This document shows, piece after piece, positions 23,954 to 32,994 of a stretch of DNA of 46,515 nucleotides. The notes under the pieces are model-generated. The model worked only from the letters and a program-made list of their open reading frames with translations, had not been told where the DNA came from and made no database searches. The stretch is from assembly GCA_045636425.1 (NCBI GenBank), contig JAZTXM010000009.1:1-46515 (forward strand), given 5' to 3'. The stretch is from UMGS1883 sp045636425 (GTDB lineage: Bacteria; Bacillota; Clostridia; UMGS1883). A program made the position numbers and the translations under genes. The number at the start of each line of letters is the position of its first letter. Position 1 is the first letter of the stretch.

Positions 23954-25997
23954 ATAGTGTCAGTTTTTCCGAAAGCTTTTCGGCTTCCAGCTTAATATAA
24001 TGATGTTCTTCTTTGGAAAGGTCTGAATCCTCGTGGAGCAATTTTTCTGCGGCAATTCCGCTCTCTTTGAGCACCGTAAAATCGTTTGCAAGGTTTGCAA
24101 TTTTAAAGCTTAATTCACCATGCTGGCGTGTTCCGAAAAAGTCCCCCGGTCCTCGTAATTTAAGGTCTGTTTCCGATATCTGGAATCCGTCGTTGCTTTT
24201 TGTCATAATCTTCATACGTTCTTTTGTTTCATCAGAAAAGCTTCCGCAGAAAAGAACGCAATAGCTTTTTTCTTTTCCACGCCCTACGCGTCCGCGTAAC
24301 TGATGAAGCTGACTCAGTCCGAATCTCTCTGCATTTTCAATCACCATTAAGGTTGCTTCGGGAACATTTACCCCGACCTCAATTACAGTGGTGGAAACGA
24401 GAATCTTCGTATTGCCGCATATGAAATCGCACATTACAGATTCCTTGTCCTTAGCTTTCATTTTTCCGTGTACAAGCCCAATTGGAATATCGGAGAAAAC
24501 ATTCTTTGAAAGAAAATCATAATGCTCCTGTGCCGATTTGATTTCCATGGTCTCGGATTCTTCTACTGCAGGGCAGACGATATACGCACGGTTTCCCTGC
24601 TCAATTTCTTTTCTGATGAAATTATTGATTCTATCACGCATATTTTCTCCTACGCAGTAGGTGTCAATCTTTTGTCTGCCGGGAGGAAGCTCGTCAATTA
24701 CCGATATATCAAGGTCGCCGTAAACGATTAAAGCCAGTGTACGGGGAATAGGAGTAGCCGTCATAACAAGGGTGTGAACACATTCGCCTTTTTCACCCAA
24801 AAGCATCCTTTGCCTTACACCAAATCGGTGCTGTTCATCGGTAATCGCCAGTGCTAAATTATGAAATACAACTTTTTCGGTAATCAGTGCGTGTGTACCG
24901 AATGCAATATTGATATCGCCATGCGCAAGTTTTTCATAGATTTCTTTTTTATTCTTGGCGGTTGTGCTTCCCGTGAGAAGCGTGCATTTTATACCAAGGC
25001 TTTCAAGAATGGGGGAAAGGTCATTATAGTGCTGACGTGCTAAAACTTCCGTAGGTGCCATCATAGCCGCCTGATATCCGTTTTTTGCACAAATGAATAA
25101 CGCCAGTGCCGCGACCACGGTTTTACCGCTTCCCACATCGCCCTGAACAAGCCTGTTCATAACAATTCCCGAGCTTAAATCCTTTAAAATTTCATCACAA
25201 ACCTTTTTTTGGGCATTTGTAAGTGAAAAGGGAAGCAAGGAAAGAAAGGGGGATATATCAGTGTTTGTAAACGATACGCCGTGTGCCTTTCCGACTGTGC
25301 TTTTCATTTTCCTCAGAGTTGTTTGCAGTATGAAAAATTCTTCAAAAATCAATCTCTTTTTTGCAATTTCAAGGGATTCAAAATCCTTGGGAAAATGTAT
25401 GTTTTTTATCGCAAAGTCGATAGGGCAGAGGGAATATTCCTTTAAAATTTCGGGAGGAATCGGGTCGACTAAATATTTGTTATAGCTTTTATAAGCTTCA
25501 GCTATTGTTTTTCGAAGGAACTTTTGTGTGATTCCGTTTGTCAGTGGGTAAACGGGGACAATACACTTTGTACACTGCGAATGTGAGGAAGGCTCAAATT
25601 CGGGAGTGAGCATTTCCCTTGCACCCCTGCGAATGTTTACCTTTCCGTAAAAGGAGTATTCATATCCGCGTTTAAGATAGGTTTTGATATAGGGATTATT
25701 AAAGAAAATACAGGTTATAATTCCCGAATCATCACGGACTTGCACCTTGTAATATGTCAGCCCCTTACGTATGTAATGCTCGCTGACGGGGGTGATTACC
25801 GTGGCGTTAACACATGCATATTTGTCGTGCTCCACCTCGCAGATTTTTATAATCCTGCTTCTGTCCTCAAAGCGGATGGGGAAGTAGGTCAATAAATCAT
25901 AGACAGTAAGAACGCCAAGGCGAAGCAGCTGCTTCGCCTTGGCGTCACCTATACCTTTTAAATATTTAATATCTGTATCCTGAGGTCTTGTCACCAT
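23952..25997 (-). CDS. recG: ATP-dependent DNA helicase RecG
   Basis: A 681-residue branch-migration helicase that remodels stalled replication forks and Holliday junctions. It has the N-terminal wedge/OB domain, then helicase motifs: QGDVGSGKTVVAALAL (Walker A), AITDEQHRFGV (DEQH box), MTATPIPRTLAL and, near the end, ERFGLSQLHQLRGRVGRG. The length is normal for the family. The ATG at 25997 follows AAGG by 6 bases. It is 8 bases downstream of yloV in the conserved asp23-yloV-recG order of Bacillota. Confidence 0.96.
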   Translation of the reverse strand: MVTRPQDTDIKYLKGIGDAKAKQLLRLGVLTVYDLLTYFPIRFEDRSRIIKICEVEHDKYACVNATVITPVSEHYIRKGLTYYKVQVRDDSGIITCIFFNNPYIKTYLKRGYEYSFYGKVNIRRGAREMLTPEFEPSSHSQCTKCIVPVYPLTNGITQKFLRKTIAEAYKSYNKYLVDPIPPEILKEYSLCPIDFAIKNIHFPKDFESLEIAKKRLIFEEFFILQTTLRKMKSTVGKAHGVSFTNTDISPFLSLLPFSLTNAQKKVCDEILKDLSSGIVMNRLVQGDVGSGKTVVAALALFICAKNGYQAAMMAPTEVLARQHYNDLSPILESLGIKCTLLTGSTTAKNKKEIYEKLAHGDINIAFGTHALITEKVVFHNLALAITDEQHRFGVRQRMLLGEKGECVHTLVMTATPIPRTLALIVYGDLDISVIDELPPGRQKIDTYCVGENMRDRINNFIRKEIEQGNRAYIVCPAVEESETMEIKSAQEHYDFLSKNVFSDIPIGLVHGKMKAKDKESVMCDFICGNTKILVSTTVIEVGVNVPEATLMVIENAERFGLSQLHQLRGRVGRGKEKSYCVLFCGSFSDETKERMKIMTKSNDGFQISETDLKLRGPGDFFGTRQHGELSFKIANLANDFTVLKESGIAAEKLLHEDSDLSKEEHHYIKLEAEKLSEKLTL

Positions 25998-26005
25998 CAA
26001 TCACC

Positions 26006-27634
26006 TTACTCAACGGAAACTATATAATAATACACGCTTTGTCCGCCGTTTGCTACCAAAATATCGGCATCGGGGAAGATTTCTTCAATTGCATCGGCAA
26101 TTTCCTGTGCACCTTCCTCCGTTTCGCCTTCTCCGTAGTAAAGAGTAATAATTTCGCTGTCCTCATTTGCAATCTGCTTAACCAAGGACACCGTTGATGT
26201 GAAAATATCTTCTTCGGAAGAAAGTATATGTCCGCCTGAAACCCCGATAATATTACCCTCACGGATTTCAATGCCGTCCATCTGTGTATCCTTAACTGCG
26301 TGGGTTACATTACCGCTTACAACTCTTTCCATTGCTTCTGTCATGTTCTGTGTGTTCTCCTCCAAGGAGGCATCGGGAGAAAATTCCATCATTGCACAAA
26401 TACCCTGGGGAATTGACTTTGATGCGATTACCACAGCCTTGCAGTCTGCAATCTGAGATGCCTGCTCTGCGGCTAATACGATGTTCTTATTATTGGGAAG
26501 AATAAAGACAGTGTCTGCATTGGCTTCCTCAATCGCATTAAGAATATCTTCTGTGCTGGGGTTCATGGTCTGACCGCCGAAGATAATGGTGGTAACCCCA
26601 AGCTCCTTAAAGGTTGTAACCAAGCCCTCACCGTTTGCAACTGCAACCACGGCAACATCCTTATGCTCATTTACAGGCTTAATTTCCTTCTTATCAGCCT
26701 CGCCGTTTATAATGTCGGTGTGCTGTTCACGCATGTTTTCAATTTTAATATTAACCATTTCGCCAAGCTTTACCGCCTGTTCCAGGACGAAGCCGGGATG
26801 ATTTGTGTGAATGTGAACCTTTACAATATCGTCCTCGTCGATAACAATCATACAATCGCCCTTAGGCTCAATGGCATTACGCATTTTGTCTGCTGAAACC
26901 TTTGCATCATACTTATTAATGATAAATTCAGTACAGTATGCAAATTTAATATCTTCCGTGTTAATCGTGCTTTGTGCAGATTTTGTTTCGGAAGCGGGCA
27001 TCATTGCACCATCGTTAAGTGCAATGACATTTCCTGAAAGGGCAGACAAGAATCCTTCAAAAATAAACACAAGTCCCTGACCGCCTGCATCTACAACGCC
27101 TGCCTGCTTAAGCTGGGGAAGCATCTCCTGGGTTTTGGCGAGGGCACTGCTCATACCCTTATAAACTGCCTGCATCAGTCCCTCAATATCATTGCCTCTG
27201 TAGCGTGAAGCAGTTTCAGCGGCTGCACGGATTACTGTAAGAATTGTACCCTCGGTGGGCTTCATAACTGCACGGTAAGCAGTATCACTACCGCTTTTAA
27301 GGGCTGAAACCATTGTTTGTACATTAATTTCGGGCTTGGTAATTTCTTTTGATATTCCGCGGAATATCTGCGATAAGATAACACCCGAATTACCTCTTGC
27401 ACCACGCAAGGTAGCTTTTGCCACTGCCTTTGCCGCTTCGCTTGCGTCAGTGGTATTCTCCGAATCAACACTGCGAGCCGCATTCATAAACGTAAGTGAC
27501 ATGTTTGTACCTGTATCTCCGTCGGGAACAGGGAAAACATTAAGAGCATCTACGAGCTCTTTATTGTTACTCAGATTGTTAGCACCCGAAATTATCATCT
27601 TGGATAAAAGTGATGCATCTATAATTTTAGTCAT
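26006..27634 (-). CDS. DAK2-domain protein YloV / fatty acid kinase FakA-like
   Basis: A 542-residue protein with an N-terminal DhaL/DAK2 kinase domain (NVFPVPDGDTGTNMSLTF, the Mg-ATP-binding Asp pair; ARGNSGVILSQIF) and a C-terminal FakA-type region (GGQTMNPSTEDIL; VSGGHILSSEEDI; TLYYGEGETEEGAQEIA). In S. aureus FakA phosphorylates FakB-bound fatty acids for phospholipid synthesis; no fakB gene is in this window. GGAGG lies 7 bases before the ATG. Cotranscribed with asp23 upstream (13-base gap) and recG downstream. Confidence 0.92.
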   Translation of the reverse strand: MTKIIDASLLSKMIISGANNLSNNKELVDALNVFPVPDGDTGTNMSLTFMNAARSVDSENTTDASEAAKAVAKATLRGARGNSGVILSQIFRGISKEITKPEINVQTMVSALKSGSDTAYRAVMKPTEGTILTVIRAAAETASRYRGNDIEGLMQAVYKGMSSALAKTQEMLPQLKQAGVVDAGGQGLVFIFEGFLSALSGNVIALNDGAMMPASETKSAQSTINTEDIKFAYCTEFIINKYDAKVSADKMRNAIEPKGDCMIVIDEDDIVKVHIHTNHPGFVLEQAVKLGEMVNIKIENMREQHTDIINGEADKKEIKPVNEHKDVAVVAVANGEGLVTTFKELGVTTIIFGGQTMNPSTEDILNAIEEANADTVFILPNNKNIVLAAEQASQIADCKAVVIASKSIPQGICAMMEFSPDASLEENTQNMTEAMERVVSGNVTHAVKDTQMDGIEIREGNIIGVSGGHILSSEEDIFTSTVSLVKQIANEDSEIITLYYGEGETEEGAQEIADAIEEIFPDADILVANGGQSVYYYIVSVE

Positions 27635-27647
27635 ATATTAGCCTCCA

Positions 27648-28007
27648 TTATGCGTTGGGAAGTCTGATGCTTTCCACAAATACATTTACAGCCTTAACAT
27701 CCATTCCGATAATTTCGGAAAGACGATATTTTACACCGTGAATAATGCTCTTGCAGATTGCATTGATATTTACGCCGTACTGAACTACAATATACATATC
27801 TACAGTTACTTCGTTATCTTCAATTGTAACCTTTATTCCTTTTGAAAAATTGGAAGGTTTAAGAAGGCTTACAATACCGTCTTTAGTGCTGCGTGATGCC
27901 ATGCCTACAACGCCGTAACAGCTTGTTGCAATTATGCCTGCCGCACCGGCAATCACGTTGTTGGAAATAATAATATTACCATATTTGTTTTCAGATTTTG
28001 CTGCCAT
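27648..28007 (-). CDS. Asp23/Gls24-family envelope stress protein (YloU-like)
   Basis: A 119-residue Asp23/Gls24 protein. Characteristic pieces are GNIIISNNVIAGAAGIIAT, SCYGVVGMASR and the terminal VKAVNVFVESIRL. Members are small cytoplasmic, often membrane-associated proteins linked to envelope stress; the paralogue YloU precedes yloV in Bacillota, as here. AAGGAGG lies 7 bases before the ATG. Confidence 0.93.
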   Translation of the reverse strand: MAAKSENKYGNIIISNNVIAGAAGIIATSCYGVVGMASRSTKDGIVSLLKPSNFSKGIKVTIEDNEVTVDMYIVVQYGVNINAICKSIIHGVKYRLSEIIGMDVKAVNVFVESIRLPNA

Positions 28008-28048
28008 ATTAAGTCCTCCTTTTGAATTTGTCCTTATATCTAACTTAT

Positions 28049-28078
28049 AGTATACCTCAAAACTGACCCTTATGTCAA
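28049..28078 (-). promoter_or_regulatory. Promoter of the asp23-yloV-recG operon
   Basis: Minus strand: TTGACA (28078-28073), 18-base spacer, TATACT (28054-28049). The -35 overlaps the 3' end of the upstream ATPase gene. Confidence 0.75.
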
Positions 28079-29629
28079 TATTTCTATATTTTTATTGGAA
28101 GAAAATCTTTCGACATCATTTTCAAACAGTATAATCTGCCTCGTTCCTCCAAGACTCTCAAGAAGCGTCATTGCGTTTTTCTTTCGCTTTTCATCGTACT
28201 GGAGAAACGGCTGGTCTAAAAGCATAAAAATCGTCTTATCCTTAAAAAGCATATCTGTTAGTGCCAGCCTTAAAGAAAGATACATCTGATCAACGCACCC
28301 TCCCGAAAAATATTCCGAGCTTCTCGGAATATCCGCGTCTACTTTCAGTGAAAAATCTTCACCGCAAAACACTCCCTTGTATTTTTCTCCGCTTAGTATT
28401 TCAAAGTATTTCGAGGCGTTTTTATTTATGGACGGTGTAAAATTATTCTTCATTCTTTGTGCGGCGTTGTCAAGTGCAGTGGAGGCAAGAGTAAGGGAAT
28501 TAAGCTTTTTTTCAAGCATTGCTTTCTCCTTGTAAAGCTCGCTGAGGTCCGATTTTGGTTTTTCCCCGATACTTTGCTCAAGTGAGCGGATTTCAGATTC
28601 GATATTCAGTACGGTTTTTTCTTTTTCCAAAATCTCTTTTTGAAGAGCTTTCAGGGTATGAAGCTGTGCTTCGCTTTCCTCATTTTGTACAGCAGTTTGC
28701 GAATATGTATTTTTCTTTCCCAAAAGCATGATAAAAAGAATTATAAAGGAAACTAACCAGATAGCAAACGGATATTTAATACCGCCAAGACTTAATACAA
28801 AAGACAGAGCCATCGATAAAAGTGCTGAAAAACAAAGACTGACGGCAATCTTCTTTTTGGTTTTATCCTCAGAAGCCTTTTTGCCCTTGTCAAAAGTTGT
28901 TAAAGAAGCATCTTGAGAGGAAATCTTTTCAAAGCGGTCATAAAGCCCTTTTAGCTCCGCCTTTGTGTCTTTCAGAAGTGACTGAGCATTAGCAAGCTGT
29001 GAATTTATTGAGCTTTGCATTGCTTTCTTATGTTCAGCTTCCGAGATTCGCTTTTTTATCTCGGCAAGTGCTCCTCCGTCTCCTCGTTTCGGGGCAATTT
29101 CCCGACGGGAATTTTCTAATATTTTTCGGGCTTTTTCATAGTTTATATTTTCATCTGCCGTGCTTGCAATATTGGAAAGCTTTCCAAGGATTTCCTCATT
29201 TCCTCCGTCCGTTACACAGGCGAGCTGTTTTACGCACAGCGTTTTGAGAAAAGTATCGCTCCCTATGCCAATAAGCTCCCCGGGGGACACGGAAAGCTCT
29301 TGTGCTGTGTGTGTATCATATACCATAAGGGTGTCATATTTTTTTACACTGCCCGCCTTTCGGTAAATGGTGATGTCCTCTCCGTCATCGGTTGTAAGGC
29401 TTAATTTTCCCTCGCACACACCGCCGTCCCAGGGTGTGTATTTTTCTCTTAGAGAAAGGCTTTTTCCGCGACTTTCTCCGAATCCGTAAAACATTGCATA
29501 AATAAAGCTTATAACAGTGCTTTTTCCGCTTTCGTTTTCCCCGCAGATAATATTGATGCCATTATCTAAGCTTATTGTTTTGTTTTTGAGTTTTCCGAAT
29601 GAGATAATTTCAATTCTGTTAATCTGCAT
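28070..29629 (-). CDS. YhaN-like AAA ATPase with membrane hairpin
   Basis: A 519-residue SMC/Rad50-like ATPase: N-terminal Walker A GENESGKSTVISFIYAMFYGFG, coiled-coil segments, two hydrophobic segments in the middle (about residues 265-310), more coiled coil, then a signature-like EYFSGGCVDQMYLSLRLAL and Walker B IFMLLDQPFLQYDEKR. B. subtilis YhaN has the same plan with a transmembrane pair but is far longer, so this is a compact version. In Walker B the residue after the Asp is Gln, where acidic Asp/Glu is usual. The ATG at 29629 lies 11 bases inside the partner nuclease gene and has GAGG 6 bases upstream. Confidence 0.82.
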   Translation of the reverse strand: MQINRIEIISFGKLKNKTISLDNGINIICGENESGKSTVISFIYAMFYGFGESRGKSLSLREKYTPWDGGVCEGKLSLTTDDGEDITIYRKAGSVKKYDTLMVYDTHTAQELSVSPGELIGIGSDTFLKTLCVKQLACVTDGGNEEILGKLSNIASTADENINYEKARKILENSRREIAPKRGDGGALAEIKKRISEAEHKKAMQSSINSQLANAQSLLKDTKAELKGLYDRFEKISSQDASLTTFDKGKKASEDKTKKKIAVSLCFSALLSMALSFVLSLGGIKYPFAIWLVSFIILFIMLLGKKNTYSQTAVQNEESEAQLHTLKALQKEILEKEKTVLNIESEIRSLEQSIGEKPKSDLSELYKEKAMLEKKLNSLTLASTALDNAAQRMKNNFTPSINKNASKYFEILSGEKYKGVFCGEDFSLKVDADIPRSSEYFSGGCVDQMYLSLRLALTDMLFKDKTIFMLLDQPFLQYDEKRKKNAMTLLESLGGTRQIILFENDVERFSSNKNIEILT

Positions 29630-30701
29630 ACTGCACCTCAATCCCCGAAAGTGCATCAAGTCCTGCTTTGGCACTGGTTATGAATTCTTCTTCGCTTGAG
29701 GAGAGCTTTCTTAATTCACGAAGAAATTCGCCTCTAAGACTTTCTTCCTTTTCTATTTCGTCAAAATCATAGCCGACTGTGGTATTATCATATACTTCAA
29801 TGTAAAATGCATCCTCCGAAAGGCTCTTTTGAACGAAATCGGTATCAATCATGTCGCTTTCACATTGTTCGCCCGATAGAGTGATGCGGTAGATGTCACT
29901 CTCTTTAATCTGTGATTTGATTTTTTCTATCATTTCACTTGCACAATATCCGCTTACATCAATAGAAATGTTGTGATATTTTCTTTTTGAAAATGATATG
30001 GGAGTAATTTTTGTTTCGTCGGGGGTTATCTGTGCATATATAAAGCCTGTAGATGCATCATCGTTAAATCTGTGAGGCTCAGGAGTTCCACAGTATGCAC
30101 ATTTTGTATTTCCCACGGCAAATTCATATGTGTCATGAATGTGGCCGAAGGCTGCGTAGTTTATATGCAGCTTTGAAAGCGTTTCAGAGCTTATGATATT
30201 ATAATCACTGTTTGGGGTGATGTCTCCGTGGAGGCACATAATGTTCAGTTTGTTTTCGTCAACTGATGTGATTTCAAAAGACGGCGTGACTACACTGCCA
30301 CTGTAAGATTTTCCGTAAAAAGCGGCATTTTTTTCGGGAATTTCAAAAACAAAATCAAATGTCGGGAAAATATGTACATTTGAAGAAAAGTAACCTTCCT
30401 TGGAAAAAGGTGATCCGTTACACATATAGTCGTGATTTCCACAGACAATATATACGGGAATTGGTGCAAGGTTTGAGAGTTCCTTGCGTACAAATTCACT
30501 GTCTTTTTTTGTGGGCATAGGGCTATCAAATAAATCTCCGCAGATGAGCAGAGCATCAACCTCTTTGTTCTTACAAAAGGATACAATATCGGTAAGGGCA
30601 AGGCGAAGCTCCTCCTTGCGGATTCCGGCAAGATTTTTCGGGAGTGATGAAAAAGATGCCCCGATATGTAAATCTGCACAATGAACTATCTTAAGCTCCA
30701 T
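29619..30701 (-). CDS. SbcD/YhaO-like metallophosphoesterase (DNA exonuclease)
   Basis: A 360-residue calcineurin-like phosphoesterase of the Mre11/SbcD group. Metal-binding motifs are in order: HCADLHIG (N-terminus), GDLFDSP, GNHDYM, CLHGDI and GHIHD. The C-terminal about 120 residues would form the cap and ATPase-binding region. With the overlapping YhaN-like gene it forms an Mre11-Rad50-type nuclease-ATPase pair, probably for DNA end processing. The ATG at 30701 has GGGAGGG upstream; the extension to 30716 is unlikely. Confidence 0.88.
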   Translation of the reverse strand: MELKIVHCADLHIGASFSSLPKNLAGIRKEELRLALTDIVSFCKNKEVDALLICGDLFDSPMPTKKDSEFVRKELSNLAPIPVYIVCGNHDYMCNGSPFSKEGYFSSNVHIFPTFDFVFEIPEKNAAFYGKSYSGSVVTPSFEITSVDENKLNIMCLHGDITPNSDYNIISSETLSKLHINYAAFGHIHDTYEFAVGNTKCAYCGTPEPHRFNDDASTGFIYAQITPDETKITPISFSKRKYHNISIDVSGYCASEMIEKIKSQIKESDIYRITLSGEQCESDMIDTDFVQKSLSEDAFYIEVYDNTTVGYDFDEIEKEESLRGEFLRELRKLSSSEEEFITSAKAGLDALSGIEVQYAD

Positions 30702-30760
30702 TCTTGACCCTCCCAAAAAATCATTGAAATATTAAATGCTATATGGTAGAATAATAACCA

Positions 30761-31375
30761 TCAAAGCTTAGCCACAAGACGGCAGATAGGCGTTCCCATT
30801 TGTGAGAAACGCTCCTCGTACTCTGTCATAATATTTCCTTCAAAATCGCTGTTATGTAAATCAAAGGTTACCTCTGACAGGGAGAAACCGTTTTCAGGAA
30901 AGCTTTCCAAAGAAAAATCAAAAAGCTCCCGATTATCGGTTTTAAAGCATATCTCGCCGTCATCCTTAAGAATCCTTTTGTAAATTTCGAGGAATCCCCC
31001 ATGGGTGAGGCGGCGTTTAGCATAGCCCTTTTTAGGCCACGGGTCGCTGAAATTAAGGTAAATCCTGTCAACGGATTTATCGGGAATATTTTCTGCTAAA
31101 ATTTGAAAATTCCCACGCATGAATTTTAAGTTTTTAAGCTCTGCCTCGGCAGCCTTTTCCATGGCAAGAACGATAACATTCGATACCTTTTCCACAGCGA
31201 TGTATTTAGTATCGGGATTAAGCTTTGCCGTTTCGGTAATAAAGCGGCCCTTGCCGCAACCGATTTCTATATGTAAGGGCATGCCGCCCGAAAAGCCTGT
31301 GTCAAAGCTTTCCATCATCAGATTTTCACAGGCGGCAATTCTTTCGTCCAGGTGACTTCTTGTTCTCATTCTCAT
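30761..31375 (-). CDS. trmB: tRNA (guanine-N7)-methyltransferase
   Basis: A 204-residue SAM-dependent enzyme making m7G46 in tRNA. The SAM site HIEIGCGKGRFI, IAVEK strand and the tRNA-binding/catalytic segment NFSDPWPKKGYAKRRL, followed by FKTDNRELFDFS and TEYEERFSQMGTPI, are diagnostic. The ATG at 31375 is preceded by AAAGGA at about 10 bases; a second ATG two codons later is possible. It follows spoIIR by 19 bases. Confidence 0.95.
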   Translation of the reverse strand: MRMRTRSHLDERIAACENLMMESFDTGFSGGMPLHIEIGCGKGRFITETAKLNPDTKYIAVEKVSNVIVLAMEKAAEAELKNLKFMRGNFQILAENIPDKSVDRIYLNFSDPWPKKGYAKRRLTHGGFLEIYKRILKDDGEICFKTDNRELFDFSLESFPENGFSLSEVTFDLHNSDFEGNIMTEYEERFSQMGTPICRLVAKL

Positions 31376-31394
31376 CTTTTGTCTGTCCTTTCAA

Positions 31395-32015
31395 CTATTT
31401 TGAAGCGGTGTATACCTTGTCTTTTCCGCTTAGCTTTCCGTAAACTTCCAATATTTTAAATCTTATTTCAAAAGGAGAATCTTCGCCTTTTGAATGTGCC
31501 GTTATAATATCATAGCTTTCTTTATCAAGAGAGGAACGAAGCTTTTCCTCGGAATCGGCAGTTTTGGCAGTTCCGTCCACAAAGCAAAGGGGAGGGAACA
31601 TTACGCACCACCAGTTTTTGCCTTCAGCTTTTCCTATTTTAATCCTCACAGCATCATAATTCCCCGCAGGAAGGCGTATGTTTTCATATTCCTTGGTAGG
31701 GAAAGAAAAATTTCCGTACTCTGCCGTAGCTTCATAATCATAACCGTTATCACGGATTACCTTTTCGGCTATTTCTTTATAAACGTCAAGCTGCGTGCTT
31801 ACCTCATCTTTTTTCGTAAATTCCTTTTGGCTATGTGCTAAAATCGCATCGCGTACCTTAAGCTTGAGGGCTTGGTCTTCATCACTGTCACTGTTTGCAA
31901 TAACGTGGAGCCTTACAATATTCTGTGATAAGTCAGAATTAACCTTTGTTGAATAACCTACCAGGAAAAGAAATACAACTAAGCACGTAAGCGTTAATGT
32001 AAAGAGTTTTTTCAT
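31395..32015 (-). CDS. spoIIR: Stage II sporulation protein R
   Basis: A 206-residue secreted signalling protein that, in Bacillus, is made in the forespore and triggers SpoIIGA-dependent activation of sigma-E in the mother cell. An N-terminal signal segment (KKLFTLTLTCLVVFLFLVGY) precedes the diagnostic IVRLHVIANSDSDEDQALK and KVRDAIL; NWWCVMFPPLCFVD is also conserved. The ATG at 32015 with GAGG 9 bases upstream removes a spurious 45-residue extension. Its presence indicates a sporulation-competent lineage. No forespore sigma-F promoter was recognised upstream. Confidence 0.92.
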   Translation of the reverse strand: MKKLFTLTLTCLVVFLFLVGYSTKVNSDLSQNIVRLHVIANSDSDEDQALKLKVRDAILAHSQKEFTKKDEVSTQLDVYKEIAEKVIRDNGYDYEATAEYGNFSFPTKEYENIRLPAGNYDAVRIKIGKAEGKNWWCVMFPPLCFVDGTAKTADSEEKLRSSLDKESYDIITAHSKGEDSPFEIRFKILEVYGKLSGKDKVYTASK

Positions 32016-32058
32016 ACTGCAACACCTCATATGTAAGTATTGCCGTATATGAAAATTT

Positions 32059-32910
32059 TTATACAGGGGAGCAAATATATACTGTTTTGTATTTTCCCCA
32101 CAACTGTTTTTTTGCATTTCGTGCTTCATCGTAGGTTTTAAATATACCAAACACTGTCGGACCGCTTCCGCTCATCTGTGCACGGATTGCACCCAAAGAG
32201 CATAGCTCCTCTTTCACCTTTTCCAAAATGGGATGCTCGGTGATGCTTACTTCTTCAAGGACATTTCCCATAGAGGCGGCAATTTTGTCAAGATTTTTTT
32301 CTTCAAGTCCTTTAATCAAGGAAGCCGTATCGGGATGCGGGTAGTCTGTGCATGAATCGATTTTTTCGTAAACTGCCTTTGTACTGATAGAAAAGGACGG
32401 CTTTACAAGCACGATACAGCACTTGGGCATTTTTGGAAGGGGAGAGAGCTTTTCTCCGATGCCTTCTGCAAGGCGTGTTCCGCCAAGCACACAATAGGGA
32501 ACATCTGCACCGATGTTTACCCCGATTTTGCACAGCTCTTTAAGGGATAATCCTGCATTAAAAAGCTTATTCATTGCCTTTAATACGGCGGAAGCGTTAC
32601 TGCTTCCCCCTGCAAGCCCTGCACCCACGGGAATCCGCTTTGAAACATCAATGCGTACACCCTCTTTGATACCCGTATACTTAAAAAATTCTTGAGCGGC
32701 TTTATACGCAAGATTATTTTGGTCGAGAGGAAGATAGGGTAGATTTGTAGAAAGCTCGATTCCGCTTTTAATACGCTCTACAGTTATCTGGTCGAATACC
32801 GACACTGTCTGCATAACCATACAAACGTCATGATACCCGTTCTCACGTCTTCCGAGCACATCAAGAGAAAGATTAATTTTAGCAAAAGATTTTGTTACAA
32901 CTTTTTTCAT
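32059..32910 (-). CDS. ispE: 4-diphosphocytidyl-2-C-methyl-D-erythritol kinase
   Basis: A 283-residue GHMP kinase of the MEP isoprenoid pathway, phosphorylating the 2-hydroxyl of CDP-methylerythritol. The N-terminal SFAKINLSLDVLGRRENGYH (catalytic Lys and substrate region), ATP-binding PVGAGLAGGSSNASAVL and C-terminal AQMSGSGPTVFGIF are hallmarks. GAGG lies 6 bases ahead of the ATG. It begins a minus-strand run into spoIIR and trmB, with a 43-base gap before spoIIR. Confidence 0.95.
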   Translation of the reverse strand: MKKVVTKSFAKINLSLDVLGRRENGYHDVCMVMQTVSVFDQITVERIKSGIELSTNLPYLPLDQNNLAYKAAQEFFKYTGIKEGVRIDVSKRIPVGAGLAGGSSNASAVLKAMNKLFNAGLSLKELCKIGVNIGADVPYCVLGGTRLAEGIGEKLSPLPKMPKCCIVLVKPSFSISTKAVYEKIDSCTDYPHPDTASLIKGLEEKNLDKIAASMGNVLEEVSITEHPILEKVKEELCSLGAIRAQMSGSGPTVFGIFKTYDEARNAKKQLWGKYKTVYICSPV

Positions 32911-32945
32911 AATTTACCTCGTATTTTTAGTAAACAATATATATT

Positions 32946-32974
32946 ATTATACTTTAAAATAAGTTAAAAATCAA
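32946..32974 (-). promoter_or_regulatory. ispE promoter
   Basis: Minus strand: TTGATT (32974-32969), 17-base spacer, TATAAT (32951-32946). Confidence 0.7.
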
Positions 32975-32994
32975 TATTTTAAGGAGAGATTATT

